Of a stretch of DNA of 64,000 bases, positions 39,020-49,699 are shown piece by piece. The notes beneath the pieces were generated by a model. That model did no database searches. It saw only the letters and a list, made by a program, of their open reading frames with translations, and had not been told where the DNA came from. The stretch is from the NCBI GenBank assembly GCA_000773965.1, contig JRUP01000027.1, positions 1 through 64,000 on the forward strand, in the 5' to 3' direction. The position numbers and the translations under genes were made by a program. The stretch's first letter is position 1. Each line of letters starts with the position of its first letter. This stretch comes from Enterobacter cancerogenus (GTDB lineage Bacteria > Pseudomonadota > Gammaproteobacteria > Enterobacterales > Enterobacteriaceae).

Positions 39020-39771
39020 GACGGACCATTTCCTTTGCGCAGAACAATGCGTCCCTGTAAATCGTGACGGTGATTGTGATGATGGCGATAGATAGCCAAT
39101 TGCTGCGCGCCGCGTGGGCCGAACATGGCGATAAATTCTGGATGCTGTGACACCGCTTCCGGTGTGCCGGAACAGCAGATGTGATGGTTGAGGCACAATA
39201 CCTCGTCGGTTTTTGCCATCACCAGATGCAGATCGTGTGAAACCATCAGCACGCCACAGTTGAGCTCCTGACGAAGTTGATCGATCAAATCGTAGAGCGC
39301 CACTTGCCCATTTACGTCAACGCCTTGCGTAGGTTCATCTAACACCAGTAACTGGGGTTGATTGAGCAGGGCACGCGCCAGCAGTACGCGCTGGGTTTCA
39401 CCACCTGAGAGTTTTTGCAGGGGGGCATTCAGCAGATGTCCGGCCTGCACGCGTTTCAAAGCCGGGAGAATAGCATCTCGCTTGCTGCCACGCGTCAGAC
39501 GCATAAAACGTTCAACGGTGATCGGCAGTGTCGGGTCGATGTGCAATTTCTGTGGCACGTAGCCGATGCGTAACCCGGGCGCGCGTTTGACCGTGCCACC
39601 CGTGGGCGCGAGAAGGCCCAGCACCGTACGTACCAGCGTCGATTTGCCCGCGCCGTTCGGCCCAAGCAGCGTAAGTATTTTCCCTGGCTCCAGTGTCAGG
39701 CTAATACCTGCTAGCACAGGGCGCTGGGAAAACTTTACGGAGATGTTTTCAAGTGTAACAAGTGACGACAT
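39016..39771 (-). CDS. znuC: zinc ABC transporter ATPase ZnuC
   Basis: This 251-residue ATPase has Walker [11 protein letters not shown] (near residue 37), signature [17 protein letters not shown], and Walker [13 protein letters not shown]. Its C-terminus is His-rich ([11 protein letters not shown]), as in other ZnuC proteins. The start is the ATG at 39771 ([12 protein letters not shown]). It is transcribed divergently from znuA across the Zur box and is coupled to znuB. Confidence 0.95.
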   Translation of the reverse strand: MSSLVTLENISVKFSQRPVLAGISLTLEPGKILTLLGPNGAGKSTLVRTVLGLLAPTGGTVKRAPGLRIGYVPQKLHIDPTLPITVERFMRLTRGSKRDAILPALKRVQAGHLLNAPLQKLSGGETQRVLLARALLNQPQLLVLDEPTQGVDVNGQVALYDLIDQLRQELNCGVLMVSHDLHLVMAKTDEVLCLNHHICCSGTPEAVSQHPEFIAMFGPRGAQQLAIYRHHHNHRHDLQGRIVLRKGNGPS

Positions 39772-39797
39772 ATTATTTACGGGTTGCATTGAATTTC

Positions 39798-39818
39798 GAA
39801 TGTTATAATATCACATTC
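39798..39818. promoter_or_regulatory. Zur operator between znuCB and znuA
   Basis: GAATGTTATAATATCACATTC is a near-perfect dyad matching the enterobacterial Zur box. It lies 26 bp before the znuC start and 30 bp before the znuA start, so zinc-bound Zur would shut both promoters. The TATAAT inside it is a likely -10 element. Confidence 0.85.
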
Positions 39819-39848
39819 CATCAACAGGTCACGATGGAATGACGCATT

Positions 39849-40820
39849 ATGTTACACATTAAGCAGCGCTTCGCTTTCACTCTTCCTGCTGCGGCTCTCG
39901 CCGCCGCCTGCGCGATGCCCGCGCACTCAGCCGTAGTGGCTTCAATCAAACCGATCGGATTTATCGCAGCGGCCATTGCAGATGGCGTGACGCCGGTTGA
40001 AGTTTTACTGCCGGATGGCGCTTCAGAGCACGATTATGCTTTACGTCCTTCTGATGTAAAACGTATTAAAAACGCGGACTTAGTGGTGTGGGTGGGGCCG
40101 GAGATGGAGGCATTTCTGACCAAGTCGGCAGCGGGTTTACCGGATGCGAAGAACCTCGAAATTGCCGCCATGCCAGGGGTGAAACCGCTGTTGATTCGTG
40201 GTGGTGAAGACGAGGACGAACATGAGCACGGTCACGATCATGACCACGACTCAGAAAAATCTGAAGACCAGGACTCGTCTCATGAACATCATCATCATGG
40301 TGAGTTTAATATGCACCTGTGGATGTCCCCAGAGATTGCGCGACAATCTGCGGTTGCAATCCATGGAAAATTATTGGAACTTATGCCGCAAAGCAAGGCC
40401 AAACTTGACGCAAACCTGCAGCAGTTTGAAGCAGAATTAGCAGATGCGGATAAGCATATTGGCGCGCAGCTTGCCCCGGTTAAGAATAAGGGTTATTTCG
40501 TTTTTCACGATGCTTACAGCTACTTTGAAAAACACTACGGTTTGTCCCCTGCCGGACACTTTACCGTCAACCCTGAGATCCAACCGGGCGCCCAGCGTTT
40601 ACATCAAATACGAACACAGTTGGTTGAGCAGAAAGCCGTATGCGTTTTCGCTGAACCACAATTCAGGCCGGCCGTCATCGATGCCGTGTCTCGCGGAACC
40701 AACGTGCGCAAAGGCACACTTGACCCGCTGGGCATGGGAATCAGCTTAACCAAAGACAGCTATGTGAAATTCCTCTCACAGTTGTCGAGCCAGTATGCGA
40801 GCTGCCTGAATGGAGCATAG
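39849..40820 (+). CDS. znuA: zinc ABC transporter, periplasmic zinc-binding protein ZnuA
   Basis: This 323-residue cluster A-I binding protein has a signal peptide ending near AHSA and a charged His/Asp-rich loop (about residues 117-153, with [11 protein letters not shown] and HEHHHH) that captures zinc. Conserved metal-ligand contexts are [18 protein letters not shown] and [13 protein letters not shown]. It delivers zinc to ZnuBC under zinc starvation. The ATG lies 30 bp beyond the Zur box. mepM follows after 14 bp. Confidence 0.95.
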   Translation: MLHIKQRFAFTLPAAALAAACAMPAHSAVVASIKPIGFIAAAIADGVTPVEVLLPDGASEHDYALRPSDVKRIKNADLVVWVGPEMEAFLTKSAAGLPDAKNLEIAAMPGVKPLLIRGGEDEDEHEHGHDHDHDSEKSEDQDSSHEHHHHGEFNMHLWMSPEIARQSAVAIHGKLLELMPQSKAKLDANLQQFEAELADADKHIGAQLAPVKNKGYFVFHDAYSYFEKHYGLSPAGHFTVNPEIQPGAQRLHQIRTQLVEQKAVCVFAEPQFRPAVIDAVSRGTNVRKGTLDPLGMGISLTKDSYVKFLSQLSSQYASCLNGA

Positions 40821-40834
40821 AGGAATAAGTAAAA

Positions 40835-42163
40835 GTGCAGCAGATAGCCCGCTCTGTCGCCCTCGCATTTAATAATTTGCCGCGTCCCCACCGCGTTATG
40901 CTGGGTTCATTAACCGTTATCACGTTGGCCGTCGCTGTCTGGCGGCCTTACGTTTACCATCCCCATGATGTTGCCCCCATCGTGAAAGACATCACGCTGG
41001 ACAAAAACGAACTGCGCACGCTGTTACCCGAAGCCAGTGAGCCGATCGATCAGACCACGGTTGAACCGGAAGAAGAGATTCCGGCCGATGACATCGATAA
41101 AGATGTGCAGGACAACCCGAATCAACACGATTACACCGTTTCCTCTGGCGATACCCTGAGCAGCGCACTGAATCAGTACGGTATTGATCTCAGTGATATC
41201 AATGCGTTAGTCAATAGCGATAAAGACTTCCGTAACCTGCGCGTTGGTCAGCAACTCAGTTGGACGTTGGATGCGGATGGCCAACTGCAAAACTTTACCT
41301 GGGAAGTGGATCGCCGCGAAACCCGCACTTACGAGCGCCAGCCGAATGGCAGCTTTAAGATGCAGCAGGAGATGCAAAAGGGCGAGTGGCAAAATAGTGT
41401 GCTGAAAGGTGAAGTGCGTGGCAGCTTTGGTGCCAGCGCCCAGCGTGCAGGCTTGACCAGTGCTGAAACCAGCAACGTTATCAAAGCCATGCAGTGGCAG
41501 ATGGATTTCCGCAAACTGCGCGCCGGTGACGATTTTAGCGTGCTGATGTCACGCGAGATGCTGGATGGCAAAAGTGCGCAGAGCCAGCTGCTCGGCGTGC
41601 GTCTGCGTACCGGTGGCAAAGATTATTACGCGTTCCGCGCTGAAGATGGCAAATTCTACGATCGTAACGGCTCAGGCCTTGCCCGTGGTTTTATGCGCTT
41701 CCCGACGGTGAAACAGTATCGCGTTTCCTCCAACTTTAATCCGCGCCGTCTTAACCCGGTAACGGGCCGCATCGCACCACATAAGGGTGTCGATTTCGCA
41801 CTGCCTATCGGCACGCCGGTACTTGCCGTGGGTGATGGTGAAGTGGTGATGGTGAAAAATGGCGGGGCGGCGGGTAACTACGTGGCCATTCGTCACGGTC
41901 GTCAGTATATGACCCGCTATATGCACCTGAGTAAGGCGCTGGTGAAACCAGGACAGAAAGTGAAGCGCGGTGACCGTATTGCGCTGTCAGGCAACACCGG
42001 GCGTTCTACGGGGCCACATCTGCATTACGAAGTGTGGATCAACAATCAGGCTGTCAATCCACTCACGGCAAAACTGCCACGTATGGAAGGGCTGACTGGT
42101 AAAGATCGCAGCAACTATCTGGCGGACGTGAAGAGTTATCTGCCACAGCTGGCACTGAAATAG
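40835..42163 (+). CDS. mepM: murein DD-endopeptidase MepM
   Basis: This 442-residue envelope hydrolase has an N-terminal membrane anchor (about 20-40) and a LysM/OapA-like region (YTVSSGDTLSSALNQYG near 98). Its C-terminal M23 peptidase domain has zinc motifs HKGVDFALP and HLHYEVW. It cuts peptidoglycan cross-links to allow wall growth. The start is GTG at 40835 with AGGAATAAGTAAAA upstream. It directly follows znuA, so some of its transcription may be zinc-responsive. Confidence 0.94.
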   Translation: MQQIARSVALAFNNLPRPHRVMLGSLTVITLAVAVWRPYVYHPHDVAPIVKDITLDKNELRTLLPEASEPIDQTTVEPEEEIPADDIDKDVQDNPNQHDYTVSSGDTLSSALNQYGIDLSDINALVNSDKDFRNLRVGQQLSWTLDADGQLQNFTWEVDRRETRTYERQPNGSFKMQQEMQKGEWQNSVLKGEVRGSFGASAQRAGLTSAETSNVIKAMQWQMDFRKLRAGDDFSVLMSREMLDGKSAQSQLLGVRLRTGGKDYYAFRAEDGKFYDRNGSGLARGFMRFPTVKQYRVSSNFNPRRLNPVTGRIAPHKGVDFALPIGTPVLAVGDGEVVMVKNGGAAGNYVAIRHGRQYMTRYMHLSKALVKPGQKVKRGDRIALSGNTGRSTGPHLHYEVWINNQAVNPLTAKLPRMEGLTGKDRSNYLADVKSYLPQLALK

Positions 42164-42185
42164 CCCATTTCTGTAGCCAATAGTG

Positions 42186-42216
42186 AAAAAACCGACGAAT
42201 TATTCGTCGGTTTTTT
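42186..42216 (+). terminator. terminator after mepM
   Basis: AAAAAACCGACGAAT and ATTCGTCGGTTTTTT form a long stem with a T run, 22 bp after the mepM stop. Confidence 0.9.
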
Positions 42217-42290
42217 GCTATCTGACGCATGATGATTGCAAAATTAACCACCGTCACTATCATTGTCCCGTCATTGTCAGAGGCGTGTGC

Positions 42291-43268
42291 ATGGAAACCC
42301 GAAAGAAAAATAACAGTGAATTTATTCCCGTTTTTCAACGTTCTTTTTTAAAACCGAAATACTGGGGCAGCTGGCTGGCGATTGGTGCGCTGGCGGGTAT
42401 GGCAATGCTGCCTGCCAAAGTCCGCGATCCGATTTTGGGTGGATTGGGGCGGTTTGCCGGTAAGCTGGCAAAAAGCGCGCGTCGTCGTGCGTTGATCAAT
42501 CTCTATTATTGCCTGCCGGAGTTAAGCGAAGCACAGCGCGAAGAGATTGCTGATCGTATGTTTGCCACCGCGCCACAGGCGATGGTGATGATGGCTGAGT
42601 TGGGGATGCGCGATCCGGCTCGTGTGCGTCAACGCGTTGACTGGCACGGCCGTGAAATTATCGAAGCCCTGCAGGCCAACAAAGAGAACGTGATTTTTCT
42701 TGTGCCGCACGGTTGGGCCGTGGATATCCCGGCGATGCTGCTGGCGTCAGAGGGCCAGATGATGGCGGCCATGTTCCATAATCAGAGCGATCCGCTGCTG
42801 GATTATGTGTGGAACACCGTACGGCGTCGCTTTGGTGGCCGCATGCATGCACGTAATGACGGCATCAAGCCGTTTATCGCCTCGGTGCGTCAGGGCTATT
42901 ACGGGTACTATCTGCCGGACCAGGATCACGGCCCGGAGCACAGTGAATTTGTGGATTTCTTTGCCACCTATAAAGCAACACTGCCAGCGGTCGGCCGATT
43001 GATGAAAGTGTGTCGCGCGCGCGTGGTGCCACTTTTTCCGGTGTACAACAGCGAGACCCATCGTCTGGAAATCTATGTGCGTCCGCCGATGGACGATTTG
43101 CTGGATGCCGACGATAACACCCTGGCGCGGCGAATGAATGAGGAAGTTGAGATATTTGTGCGGCCGCATCCAGAGCAATACACCTGGATTTTAAAGCTGC
43201 TGAAAACGCGTAAAGAAGGGGATATTGAACCTTATGCGCGTAAGGAGCTTTATCCTCGCAAGAAATAA
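42291..43268 (+). CDS. lpxM: lipid A biosynthesis myristoyltransferase LpxM
   Basis: This 325-residue inner-membrane acyltransferase has the catalytic HX4D motif in [13 protein letters not shown] (near residue 139) and the conserved [17 protein letters not shown]. It adds the final acyl chain to lipid A. The start is the ATG at 42291 ([15 protein letters not shown]), matching the E. coli MsbB N-terminus; the longer frame from 42183 runs through the mepM terminator and is not real. Confidence 0.94.
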   Translation: METRKKNNSEFIPVFQRSFLKPKYWGSWLAIGALAGMAMLPAKVRDPILGGLGRFAGKLAKSARRRALINLYYCLPELSEAQREEIADRMFATAPQAMVMMAELGMRDPARVRQRVDWHGREIIEALQANKENVIFLVPHGWAVDIPAMLLASEGQMMAAMFHNQSDPLLDYVWNTVRRRFGGRMHARNDGIKPFIASVRQGYYGYYLPDQDHGPEHSEFVDFFATYKATLPAVGRLMKVCRARVVPLFPVYNSETHRLEIYVRPPMDDLLDADDNTLARRMNEEVEIFVRPHPEQYTWILKLLKTRKEGDIEPYARKELYPRKK

Positions 43269-43270
43269 CG

Positions 43271-43293
43271 AAGGGGCCGATTGGCCCCTTTGA
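43271..43293. terminator. terminator between lpxM and mdfA
   Basis: AAGGGGCC and GGCCCCTT flank a GATT loop, followed by TTGATT. It lies between convergent lpxM and mdfA. Confidence 0.75.
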
Positions 43294-44529
43294 TTATTCT
43301 ACCGCTTCAACGTGGCTGCGCCGGATACGTTCACGCAGGAACAGTGTGACCAGGCCAAACCACAGCACACCTGCCGCAAAATTGATGCCGCTGAACCAAG
43401 GCGTGCCACCACTGAAATAGCCTGCTTTCGCCAGTTCAATCCCGATGGCCAGCGTCAGAATACTGATCATACCCAGCATGGCTGCCACGCTGCCTTTACC
43501 TTCGCTGCTGGAATACAGCGTCAGACGATACAGACCGGCGTTGACCATGCCCGCACCAAAGGCATACAGACTTAATCCGGCGGTTAACAGCAGATAGGTA
43601 TGGCTGTCGAGCAGGTTAGCCAGCAACGAGATGCTTAAACCCAGCAGAATCGGCCACGCCGCGAATTTGACCGGCTGCTCGATGGGAACGCGACCCGCCA
43701 GTTTACCCAGCGTCAGGTTGCCAGCGATCATGGCAAGGAACACTGGCAGTTGCAGCAACGCATACTCCATGCGCGATAAGCCCTCGTCATGCATCAGAAT
43801 CACGGGCGACAGGGCAACCCAGGTCAGAATCGGAATAAACACCAGGCCAATAGCGAAAGATCCATACATCACCTGACGATCGCGTGCCAGACGGCCATAG
43901 GCGCGCGCCAGATTCGGCAGGGCAATCGAGTGACTGCGATCGCCAGCGGTTTCCGGCATGATGCGCCACAGCACCACAAAAGCCACCGCGCTACAAATCG
44001 CAAACAGCCAGAACATGCTGCGCCATGCACCCACGGTCAACCAGGCGGCACCCGCCAGCGGACCGGCCAGCGGGGCTAAGAGGGCCACGTTGGCCATTAG
44101 CGCCATCATGCGCACCGCTAAAGCCTCATCAAACGCTTCCTGCACGGCGGCATAACTGACTGCACCGATAAAGCACAGGCTGATGCCCTGAATAAAGCGC
44201 AGGGTGACAAACTGTTCGATGTTCGTGACCCAGGTGGTCAGAATGCAGGCCGCAGCAAAGAACAGAATGCCGAACAGCAGGACTGGACGGCGACCATATT
44301 TGTCCGAGAGCGGGCCGAGCAGCCACTGCAGCACCACGCCGCCCATCAGATAAGCAGTAAGAGAAGTCGACACCCATTCCGGGCCGACGTTGAATTCAGA
44401 AGTGACCAGCAGCATGCCGGGCTGAATCATGTCATGGGCGATGTAAGTCGCGAACTCAAACAACACCAGCGCGAGCGGGAACAGCAGCACCCGTCCGGTG
44501 AGTTGCGTAATCGGTTGAAAGCGGGCCAT
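43294..44529 (-). CDS. mdfA: MFS multidrug transporter, MdfA/Cmr type
   Basis: This 411-residue protein has about twelve membrane segments. The first helix reads LVLFEFATYIAHDMIQPGM; the membrane Glu and following Asp correspond to the E26 and D34 of MdfA that couple drug and proton. Motif A is GPLSDKYGRRP and motif C-like sequence is in the fifth helix (NVALLAPLAGPLAGA). It likely exports cationic and neutral drugs. It sits between lpxM and pykA, an addition relative to E. coli. Confidence 0.82.
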   Translation of the reverse strand: MARFQPITQLTGRVLLFPLALVLFEFATYIAHDMIQPGMLLVTSEFNVGPEWVSTSLTAYLMGGVVLQWLLGPLSDKYGRRPVLLFGILFFAAACILTTWVTNIEQFVTLRFIQGISLCFIGAVSYAAVQEAFDEALAVRMMALMANVALLAPLAGPLAGAAWLTVGAWRSMFWLFAICSAVAFVVLWRIMPETAGDRSHSIALPNLARAYGRLARDRQVMYGSFAIGLVFIPILTWVALSPVILMHDEGLSRMEYALLQLPVFLAMIAGNLTLGKLAGRVPIEQPVKFAAWPILLGLSISLLANLLDSHTYLLLTAGLSLYAFGAGMVNAGLYRLTLYSSSEGKGSVAAMLGMISILTLAIGIELAKAGYFSGGTPWFSGINFAAGVLWFGLVTLFLRERIRRSHVEAVE

Positions 44530-44550
44530 CTGGCCTCCTTGTCAGAGAAA

Positions 44551-44582
44551 AATAAAAACGCGACTGCCAGGCAGTCGCGTTT
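44551..44582 (-). terminator. terminator after pykA
   Basis: AAACGCGACTGCC and GGCAGTCGCGTTT form a long inverted repeat. On the minus strand it is followed by a T-rich run (TTTTTATT), ending the pykA transcript before mdfA. Confidence 0.8.
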
Positions 44583-44622
44583 GTCCATGTTGTTACAGCC
44601 GCTGTCGGTGGTGCGTGAGCGT

Positions 44623-46065
44623 TTAGTCTACGCGCAGAACACGGCTGGTGTTGGTGGTGCCGGTGGTCGCCATCACGTCGCCCTGGGTGACAATCACCAG
44701 GTCGCCAGAGACGAGGAAACCTTTGTCGCGCAGCAGGTTTACTGCATCATGCGCGGCGGCAACACCATCATTGTTGCTGTCGAAGAACACCGGCGTCACG
44801 CCTCGATACAGCGCAGTCAGGTTCAATGTACGTTCGTGACGTGACATGGCGAAGATCGGCAGGCCTGAAGTGATACGTGAAGTCATCAGCGCAGTACGGC
44901 CCGATTCGGTCATGGTGATGATGGCAGAAACACCCTGCAGGTGGTTGGCTGCATACATCGCGGACATCGCAATCGCTTCTTCCACGTTGTCGAACTGCAC
45001 TTCAAGACGGTGCTTAGACACGTTGACGCTTGGGATTTTTTCCGCGCCGAGGCACACTTTCGCCATCGCAGACACGGTTTCGGCAGGATACTGACCAGCA
45101 GCGGTTTCCGCTGACAGCATCACGGCATCGGTACCATCCAGCACGGCGTTCGCCACGTCCATGACTTCGGCGCGGGTTGGCATCGGGTTGGTGATCATCG
45201 ACTCCATCATCTGGGTGGCGGTGATGATAGTACGGTTCAGCTGACGCGCACGACGAATCAGCGCCTTCTGGATCCCTACCAGTTCTGGATCGCCAATCTC
45301 AACGCCGAGGTCGCCACGAGCGACCATCACCACGTCAGAGGCGAGGATGATATCATCCATCGCTTCCTGAGACGCAACGGCTTCTGCACGTTCGACTTTG
45401 GCCACCAGTTTGGCATCACAACCTGCATCGCGCGCCAGGCGGCGAGCGTAGTTCATGTCTTCACCATTTCGCGGGAATGACACGGCCAGGTAATCCACGC
45501 CGATTTTCGCGGCGGTAATGATATCGACTTTATCTTTCTCAGTCAGCGCTTCGGCAGACAAACCGCCGCCGAGTTTGTTGATGCCTTTATTGTTGGAGAG
45601 CGGGCCGCCGACGGTGACTTCGGTGAAGACTTTTACACCCTGAACTTCCAGCACCTTCAACTGTACACGACCATCATCCAGCAGCAGGATGTCGCCCGGC
45701 ACCACGTCTTCTGGCAGGCCTTTGTAGTCGATACCGACTTTCTCTTTATCACCTTCGCCTTTGCCCATATCCGCATCCAGCAGGAAGCGATCGCCGACAT
45801 TCAGGAAGACTTTGCCTTCTTTGAAGGTGGAAACACGAATTTTTGGACCTTGCAGGTCGCCCAGAATCGCTACGTGACGGCCAAGCTTAGCGGCAATCTC
45901 ACGCACCTTATTGGCGCGCATCTGGTGGTCTTCCGGGGTGCCGTGGGAGAAATTGAGACGCACCACGTTCGCGCCCGCCGCGATGATTTTTTCGAGGTTA
46001 TTGTCGCGATCGGTGGCTGGGCCGAGGGTAGTTACGATCTTGGTTCTTCTGAGACGTCTTGACAT
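44623..46065 (-). CDS. pykA: pyruvate kinase II (PykA)
   Basis: This 480-residue enzyme converts phosphoenolpyruvate and ADP to pyruvate and ATP. It has [13 protein letters not shown] (near residue 34), [11 protein letters not shown], the active-site KVERAEAV, and the family signature [13 protein letters not shown]. Its N-terminus [18 protein letters not shown] is that of the AMP-activated PykA type. The start is the ATG at 46065; the six extra upstream residues of the open frame have no support. hexR lies upstream on the same strand. Confidence 0.95.
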   Translation of the reverse strand: MSRRLRRTKIVTTLGPATDRDNNLEKIIAAGANVVRLNFSHGTPEDHQMRANKVREIAAKLGRHVAILGDLQGPKIRVSTFKEGKVFLNVGDRFLLDADMGKGEGDKEKVGIDYKGLPEDVVPGDILLLDDGRVQLKVLEVQGVKVFTEVTVGGPLSNNKGINKLGGGLSAEALTEKDKVDIITAAKIGVDYLAVSFPRNGEDMNYARRLARDAGCDAKLVAKVERAEAVASQEAMDDIILASDVVMVARGDLGVEIGDPELVGIQKALIRRARQLNRTIITATQMMESMITNPMPTRAEVMDVANAVLDGTDAVMLSAETAAGQYPAETVSAMAKVCLGAEKIPSVNVSKHRLEVQFDNVEEAIAMSAMYAANHLQGVSAIITMTESGRTALMTSRITSGLPIFAMSRHERTLNLTALYRGVTPVFFDSNNDGVAAAHDAVNLLRDKGFLVSGDLVIVTQGDVMATTGTTNTSRVLRVD

Positions 46066-46182
46066 GAAGGACTCCGTTGACAAAGGTTCGTGTCACTCTC
46101 AAGGGGACACGGTGTAATCGCATATTCTATATGATCGATGGGCTGTGATTCGACTCACATTGTGAATGTGATGTTAATTATT

Positions 46183-47070
46183 TTACTGCACCCGCTTTTC
46201 CAGGCGCGAATCTTTGAGCGCTTCTTTCACCCGTTTCAGATTTTCGCGGAAAGCCGCGCCACGCTCAAGGGTAAAACCTGTCGCCAAAACATCAACCACG
46301 GTTAATTGCGCAAGGCGGGAAACCATCGGCAGGTAGATATCCGTATCTTCAGGTACATCGAGCGTCAGTGCGAGGGTTGCTTCTGCCGCAAGGGGTGAAC
46401 CCGGAGAGGTGATAGCCAGTACTGTGGAAGCGTTTACACGCGCCAGGCGAGCCAGTTCTATCATATTTTTGGTTCGACCAGTATGTGATATGAGAACAAA
46501 AACGTCATTTGGTCCACTATTTATGCAACTCATGCGCTGGATCACAATATCCTCTGACCAGATGACCGGCAGATTAAAGCGCAGGAATTTATTGGTCGCA
46601 TCATGAGCCACCACAGCAGAAGCGCCGAGACCAAAAAAGGCAATTTTTTTAGCCTGAGTGAGTGCTGAAACGGCTTGATCGATCACCTGCATATCCAGCT
46701 GCTGGCGCACATGGCTTAGCCCGGCCAGTGCTGAATCAAAAATCTTGTGGCTGTAACTTTCGACGCTGTCATTTTCTTCCACATCGCGGCTGACCCAGTT
46801 CGGGGTCTTCGCCAGACTTTGCGCCAGGCGTAACTTGAAGTCGGGGAAGCCGCGCGTGCCCATACGATGGCAGAAGCGATTCACTGTCGGTTCGCTAACG
46901 TCGGCGGCGCGGGCGAGGGTGGCGATGCTGGAGTGCATAGCCTGCTGCGGAGCGGCCAGAATCTGTTCTGCCACTTTCCGTTCTGATTTGCTCAGCGCGT
47001 TAAGTTGCGCCTGAATATGTTCCAGCATGTCGTTAACCCGATGCGCCTCAATCACTTTCGTCGCGTTCAT
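46183..47070 (-). CDS. hexR: transcriptional regulator HexR (RpiR family)
   Basis: This 295-residue repressor has an N-terminal RpiR helix-turn-helix (VSEPTVNRFCHRMGTRGFPDFKL in two parts, near residues 55-77) and a C-terminal sugar-isomerase (SIS) domain (FFGLGASAVVAHDA, LISHTGRTKNMIE). It senses KDPG and controls zwf and related genes. I chose the ATG at 47070; an in-frame ATG at 47028 (MLEHIQAQLNALSK) matches E. coli better in length but lacks a ribosome site. It is divergent from zwf. Confidence 0.92.
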   Translation of the reverse strand: MNATKVIEAHRVNDMLEHIQAQLNALSKSERKVAEQILAAPQQAMHSSIATLARAADVSEPTVNRFCHRMGTRGFPDFKLRLAQSLAKTPNWVSRDVEENDSVESYSHKIFDSALAGLSHVRQQLDMQVIDQAVSALTQAKKIAFFGLGASAVVAHDATNKFLRFNLPVIWSEDIVIQRMSCINSGPNDVFVLISHTGRTKNMIELARLARVNASTVLAITSPGSPLAAEATLALTLDVPEDTDIYLPMVSRLAQLTVVDVLATGFTLERGAAFRENLKRVKEALKDSRLEKRVQ

Positions 47071-47401
47071 CACCTGATAAAACGCTGCCAATTCACAACA
47101 ATATACCGTGTAATACACCCTCGCACGCAGCAGCGGACAAATGTAAGCGCGTTTTTTTTGTCATACTTTGATCGTTGCCGGGTTTTATCCCGACAAACAT
47201 CGAAACAGAAAAAGCGCGAAAAGCGCACACCACAACACACCTTTGTTCGCCATCATGTTCAAAGTAATGGTTAATGCCACACCGCGTCTGGGTTGTTCCG
47301 ATGCGGGGAAAAAAGTACATTGTGCTGTAAGAAAATTACAATAAGGACCTGGGATGATGAGGACGCTCAAACCGGGTATATCCTGCAACGAGGAGAGGAA
47401 A
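47071..47401. other. divergent control region hexR-zwf
   Basis: This 331-bp region has no gene. It holds the HexR-like box before zwf, a short palindrome GTGTAATACAC (47108-47118) near the hexR start, and a -10-like TACAAT at 47337-47342. Confidence 0.6.
47326..47340. promoter_or_regulatory. HexR-like operator upstream of zwf
   Basis: TGTAAGAAAATTACA is a near-perfect dyad resembling the published HexR box (TGTARTAAAATTACA type). It overlaps the likely -10 of zwf, the right place for repression relieved by KDPG. Confidence 0.7.
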
Positions 47402-48877
47402 ATGGCGGTAACACAAACAGCCCAGGCATGCGATCTGGTTATTTTCGGTGCCAAAGGCGATCTTGCTCGCCGGAAACTGTTGCCTTCACTGTATCAGCTG
47501 GAGAAAGCCGGTCAGATTCACGACACCACACGCATCATCGGCGTGGGGCGCGCGGAGTGGGACAAAGACGCGTACACCAAAGTGGTGCGTGAAGCGCTGG
47601 AAACCTTCATGAAGGAGAAAATCGACGAAGCGCTGTGGGATAAACTCAGCAGCCGTCTCGATTTCTGCAACCTCGACGTTAACGACACCTCGCATTTCAC
47701 CAAACTGGGCAAGATGCTTGACCAGAAAGATCGTGTCACCATCAACTACTTCGCCATGCCGCCGAGCACCTTTGGCGCCATTTGCGATGGACTGGGCGCC
47801 GCCAAGCTGAATGCTAAACCGGCGCGCGTGGTGATGGAGAAGCCGCTCGGCACCTCGCTCGAGACCTCGCAAGAGATCAATGACAGCGTTGGCAAGTACT
47901 TCGAAGAGAGCCAGGTGTTCCGTATTGACCACTACCTCGGTAAAGAGACGGTACTGAACCTGCTGGCACTGCGTTTCGCCAACTCCATCTTCGTGAATAA
48001 CTGGGATAACCGTACCATCGATCACGTGCAGATTACCGTGGCGGAAGAGGTGGGTATTGAAGGTCGTTGGGGTTACTTCGATAAAGCTGGCCAGATGCGC
48101 GACATGATCCAGAACCACCTGTTGCAGATCCTCACGATGATCGCCATGTCACCGCCATCCGATCTCAGTGCGGATGCCATCCGTGATGAGAAAGTGAAGG
48201 TGCTGCGTTCGCTGCGTCGTATTGACCAGACCAACGTGCGTGAAAAAACCGTGCGTGGCCAGTACACCGCCGGCTTCGTGCAGGGCAAAAAAGTACCAGG
48301 CTATCTGGAAGAAGAGGGCGCGAACAAGCAGAGCGCCACCGAGAGCTTCGTGGCGATCCGTGTTGATATCGACAACTGGCGCTGGGCGGGCGTGCCGTTC
48401 TACCTGCGCACCGGTAAGCGCTTGCCGACCAAATGCTCTGAGGTTGTTGTGTACTTTAAGAACCCAGAGATGAACCTGTTCAAAGACTCTTATGCTGAAC
48501 TGCCGCAGAACAAGTTGACCATTCGTTTGCAGCCGGACGAAGGGGTGGATATCGAGATCCTGAACAAAGTGCCGGGTCTGGATCACAAGCACAAACTGCA
48601 GACCACCAAGCTGGATCTGAGCTACTCCGAGACTTTCAATCAGTCACATCTGGCGGATGCCTACGAGCGTCTGCTGCTGGAAACCATGCGCGGTATTCAG
48701 GCGCTGTTTGTACGCCGTGACGAAGTGGAAGCGGCGTGGGGCTGGGTGGATTCCATCATTGATGCATGGAACGCCGATGCTGAAGCGCCTAAGCCATACC
48801 AGGCTGGCACCTGGGGTCCGGTGGCGTCCGTCGCGATGATTACGCGTGATGGCCGTTCCTGGAATGAGTTTGAATAA
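47402..48877 (+). CDS. zwf: glucose-6-phosphate 1-dehydrogenase
   Basis: This 491-residue enzyme makes 6-phosphogluconolactone and NADPH. It has the dinucleotide motif [17 protein letters not shown] (near residue 15) and the active-site signature [12 protein letters not shown] (near 178). The start is ATG at 47402 with GAGGAGAGGAAA upstream, giving the same length as E. coli Zwf. It opens the pentose phosphate route. The next gene is not edd. Confidence 0.96.
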   Translation: MAVTQTAQACDLVIFGAKGDLARRKLLPSLYQLEKAGQIHDTTRIIGVGRAEWDKDAYTKVVREALETFMKEKIDEALWDKLSSRLDFCNLDVNDTSHFTKLGKMLDQKDRVTINYFAMPPSTFGAICDGLGAAKLNAKPARVVMEKPLGTSLETSQEINDSVGKYFEESQVFRIDHYLGKETVLNLLALRFANSIFVNNWDNRTIDHVQITVAEEVGIEGRWGYFDKAGQMRDMIQNHLLQILTMIAMSPPSDLSADAIRDEKVKVLRSLRRIDQTNVREKTVRGQYTAGFVQGKKVPGYLEEEGANKQSATESFVAIRVDIDNWRWAGVPFYLRTGKRLPTKCSEVVVYFKNPEMNLFKDSYAELPQNKLTIRLQPDEGVDIEILNKVPGLDHKHKLQTTKLDLSYSETFNQSHLADAYERLLLETMRGIQALFVRRDEVEAAWGWVDSIIDAWNADAEAPKPYQAGTWGPVASVAMITRDGRSWNEFE

Positions 48878-48933
48878 TTTGTGATGGCACAGCCAGTGAT
48901 CTAACGGCTGGTTAGGTATTAGAGACCACAGAC

Positions 48934-48970
48934 AAACGCTTTCGATGATGATCACCGAAAGCGTTTTTTT
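48934..48970 (+). terminator. terminator after zwf
   Basis: AAACGCTTTCG and CGAAAGCGTTT form an 11-bp stem followed by further T residues, 57 bp after the zwf stop. It isolates zwf from the genes downstream. Confidence 0.88.
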
Positions 48971-49059
48971 ATTTCTGTAAAATGTAAGCGTTGACGGGTC
49001 AGAAAGCGTGTAACAGTATTTGCTGCACGGAGCAGGTTGATCAAATAAAGGATTATTGT

Positions 49060-49503
49060 GTGAATACGCTGGTAAAAAATGCATGGAGTTCAGCCGGTAT
49101 GATATTGGGAGCGATAGCTCTGATTATCAGCCTTATCCATTTCTCAACTGGGCCTTACTCGGCACCTCCTTCGCTTGAGAGTGTCGTTGCCAGACACGTT
49201 GGCGAGATTAAAAAAGGCGTTATCGACGGATTGAAAGGCAAAGCTCCTTCCTCAAGTGAACCCGTCAGGAAAATCAATATCGATCAAATATTGACTACCG
49301 TTGTTCTTAGCCTCGCCGCGGCGGCCTTACTCATGGCCTTCGTTGGTGGTATGCGTAAAGAGAACAAATGGAGTGTCAGGGGCGCGCTGATATTTAGCTG
49401 CGGAACGCTCGCATTCCATGCCATTTTGCTGGGTATGGCATTTGCGTCCGCGATTATCCTGCTACTTATCGTGTTGTCATTGATATCTGGTTTTTTCGGA
49501 TAA
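49060..49503 (+). CDS. small multi-pass inner-membrane protein of unknown function
   Basis: From a GTG at 49060 with AAAGGA upstream, the frame encodes 147 residues with three to four membrane segments (about 12-30, 70-90, 102-122, 124-145). A hydrophilic loop between the first two contains VARHVGEIKKGVIDGLKG. A loose resemblance to E. coli YidI was noted from memory but is not secure. The longer open frame back to 48991 starts close to the zwf terminator and is Cys-rich and unlikely. It occupies the place of edd between zwf and eda. Confidence 0.65.
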   Translation: MNTLVKNAWSSAGMILGAIALIISLIHFSTGPYSAPPSLESVVARHVGEIKKGVIDGLKGKAPSSSEPVRKINIDQILTTVVLSLAAAALLMAFVGGMRKENKWSVRGALIFSCGTLAFHAILLGMAFASAIILLLIVLSLISGFFG

Positions 49504-49699
49504 AGATTTATGCCAGGCAATGGGATGAATGATGCAGAAGGAAAAAACTTCCCATTGGAAAATTCATTTTTCTTAAAATTGAACCAGAGTTTCAATAATT
49601 TTTGATATCCGATAGACGCCGCTCCAGCCAATCTTGTATGGTAGAGCCCAAACATTGACAGCCGGATGTGAGTCGGGCTGATGCCACTAAGGAAACCTG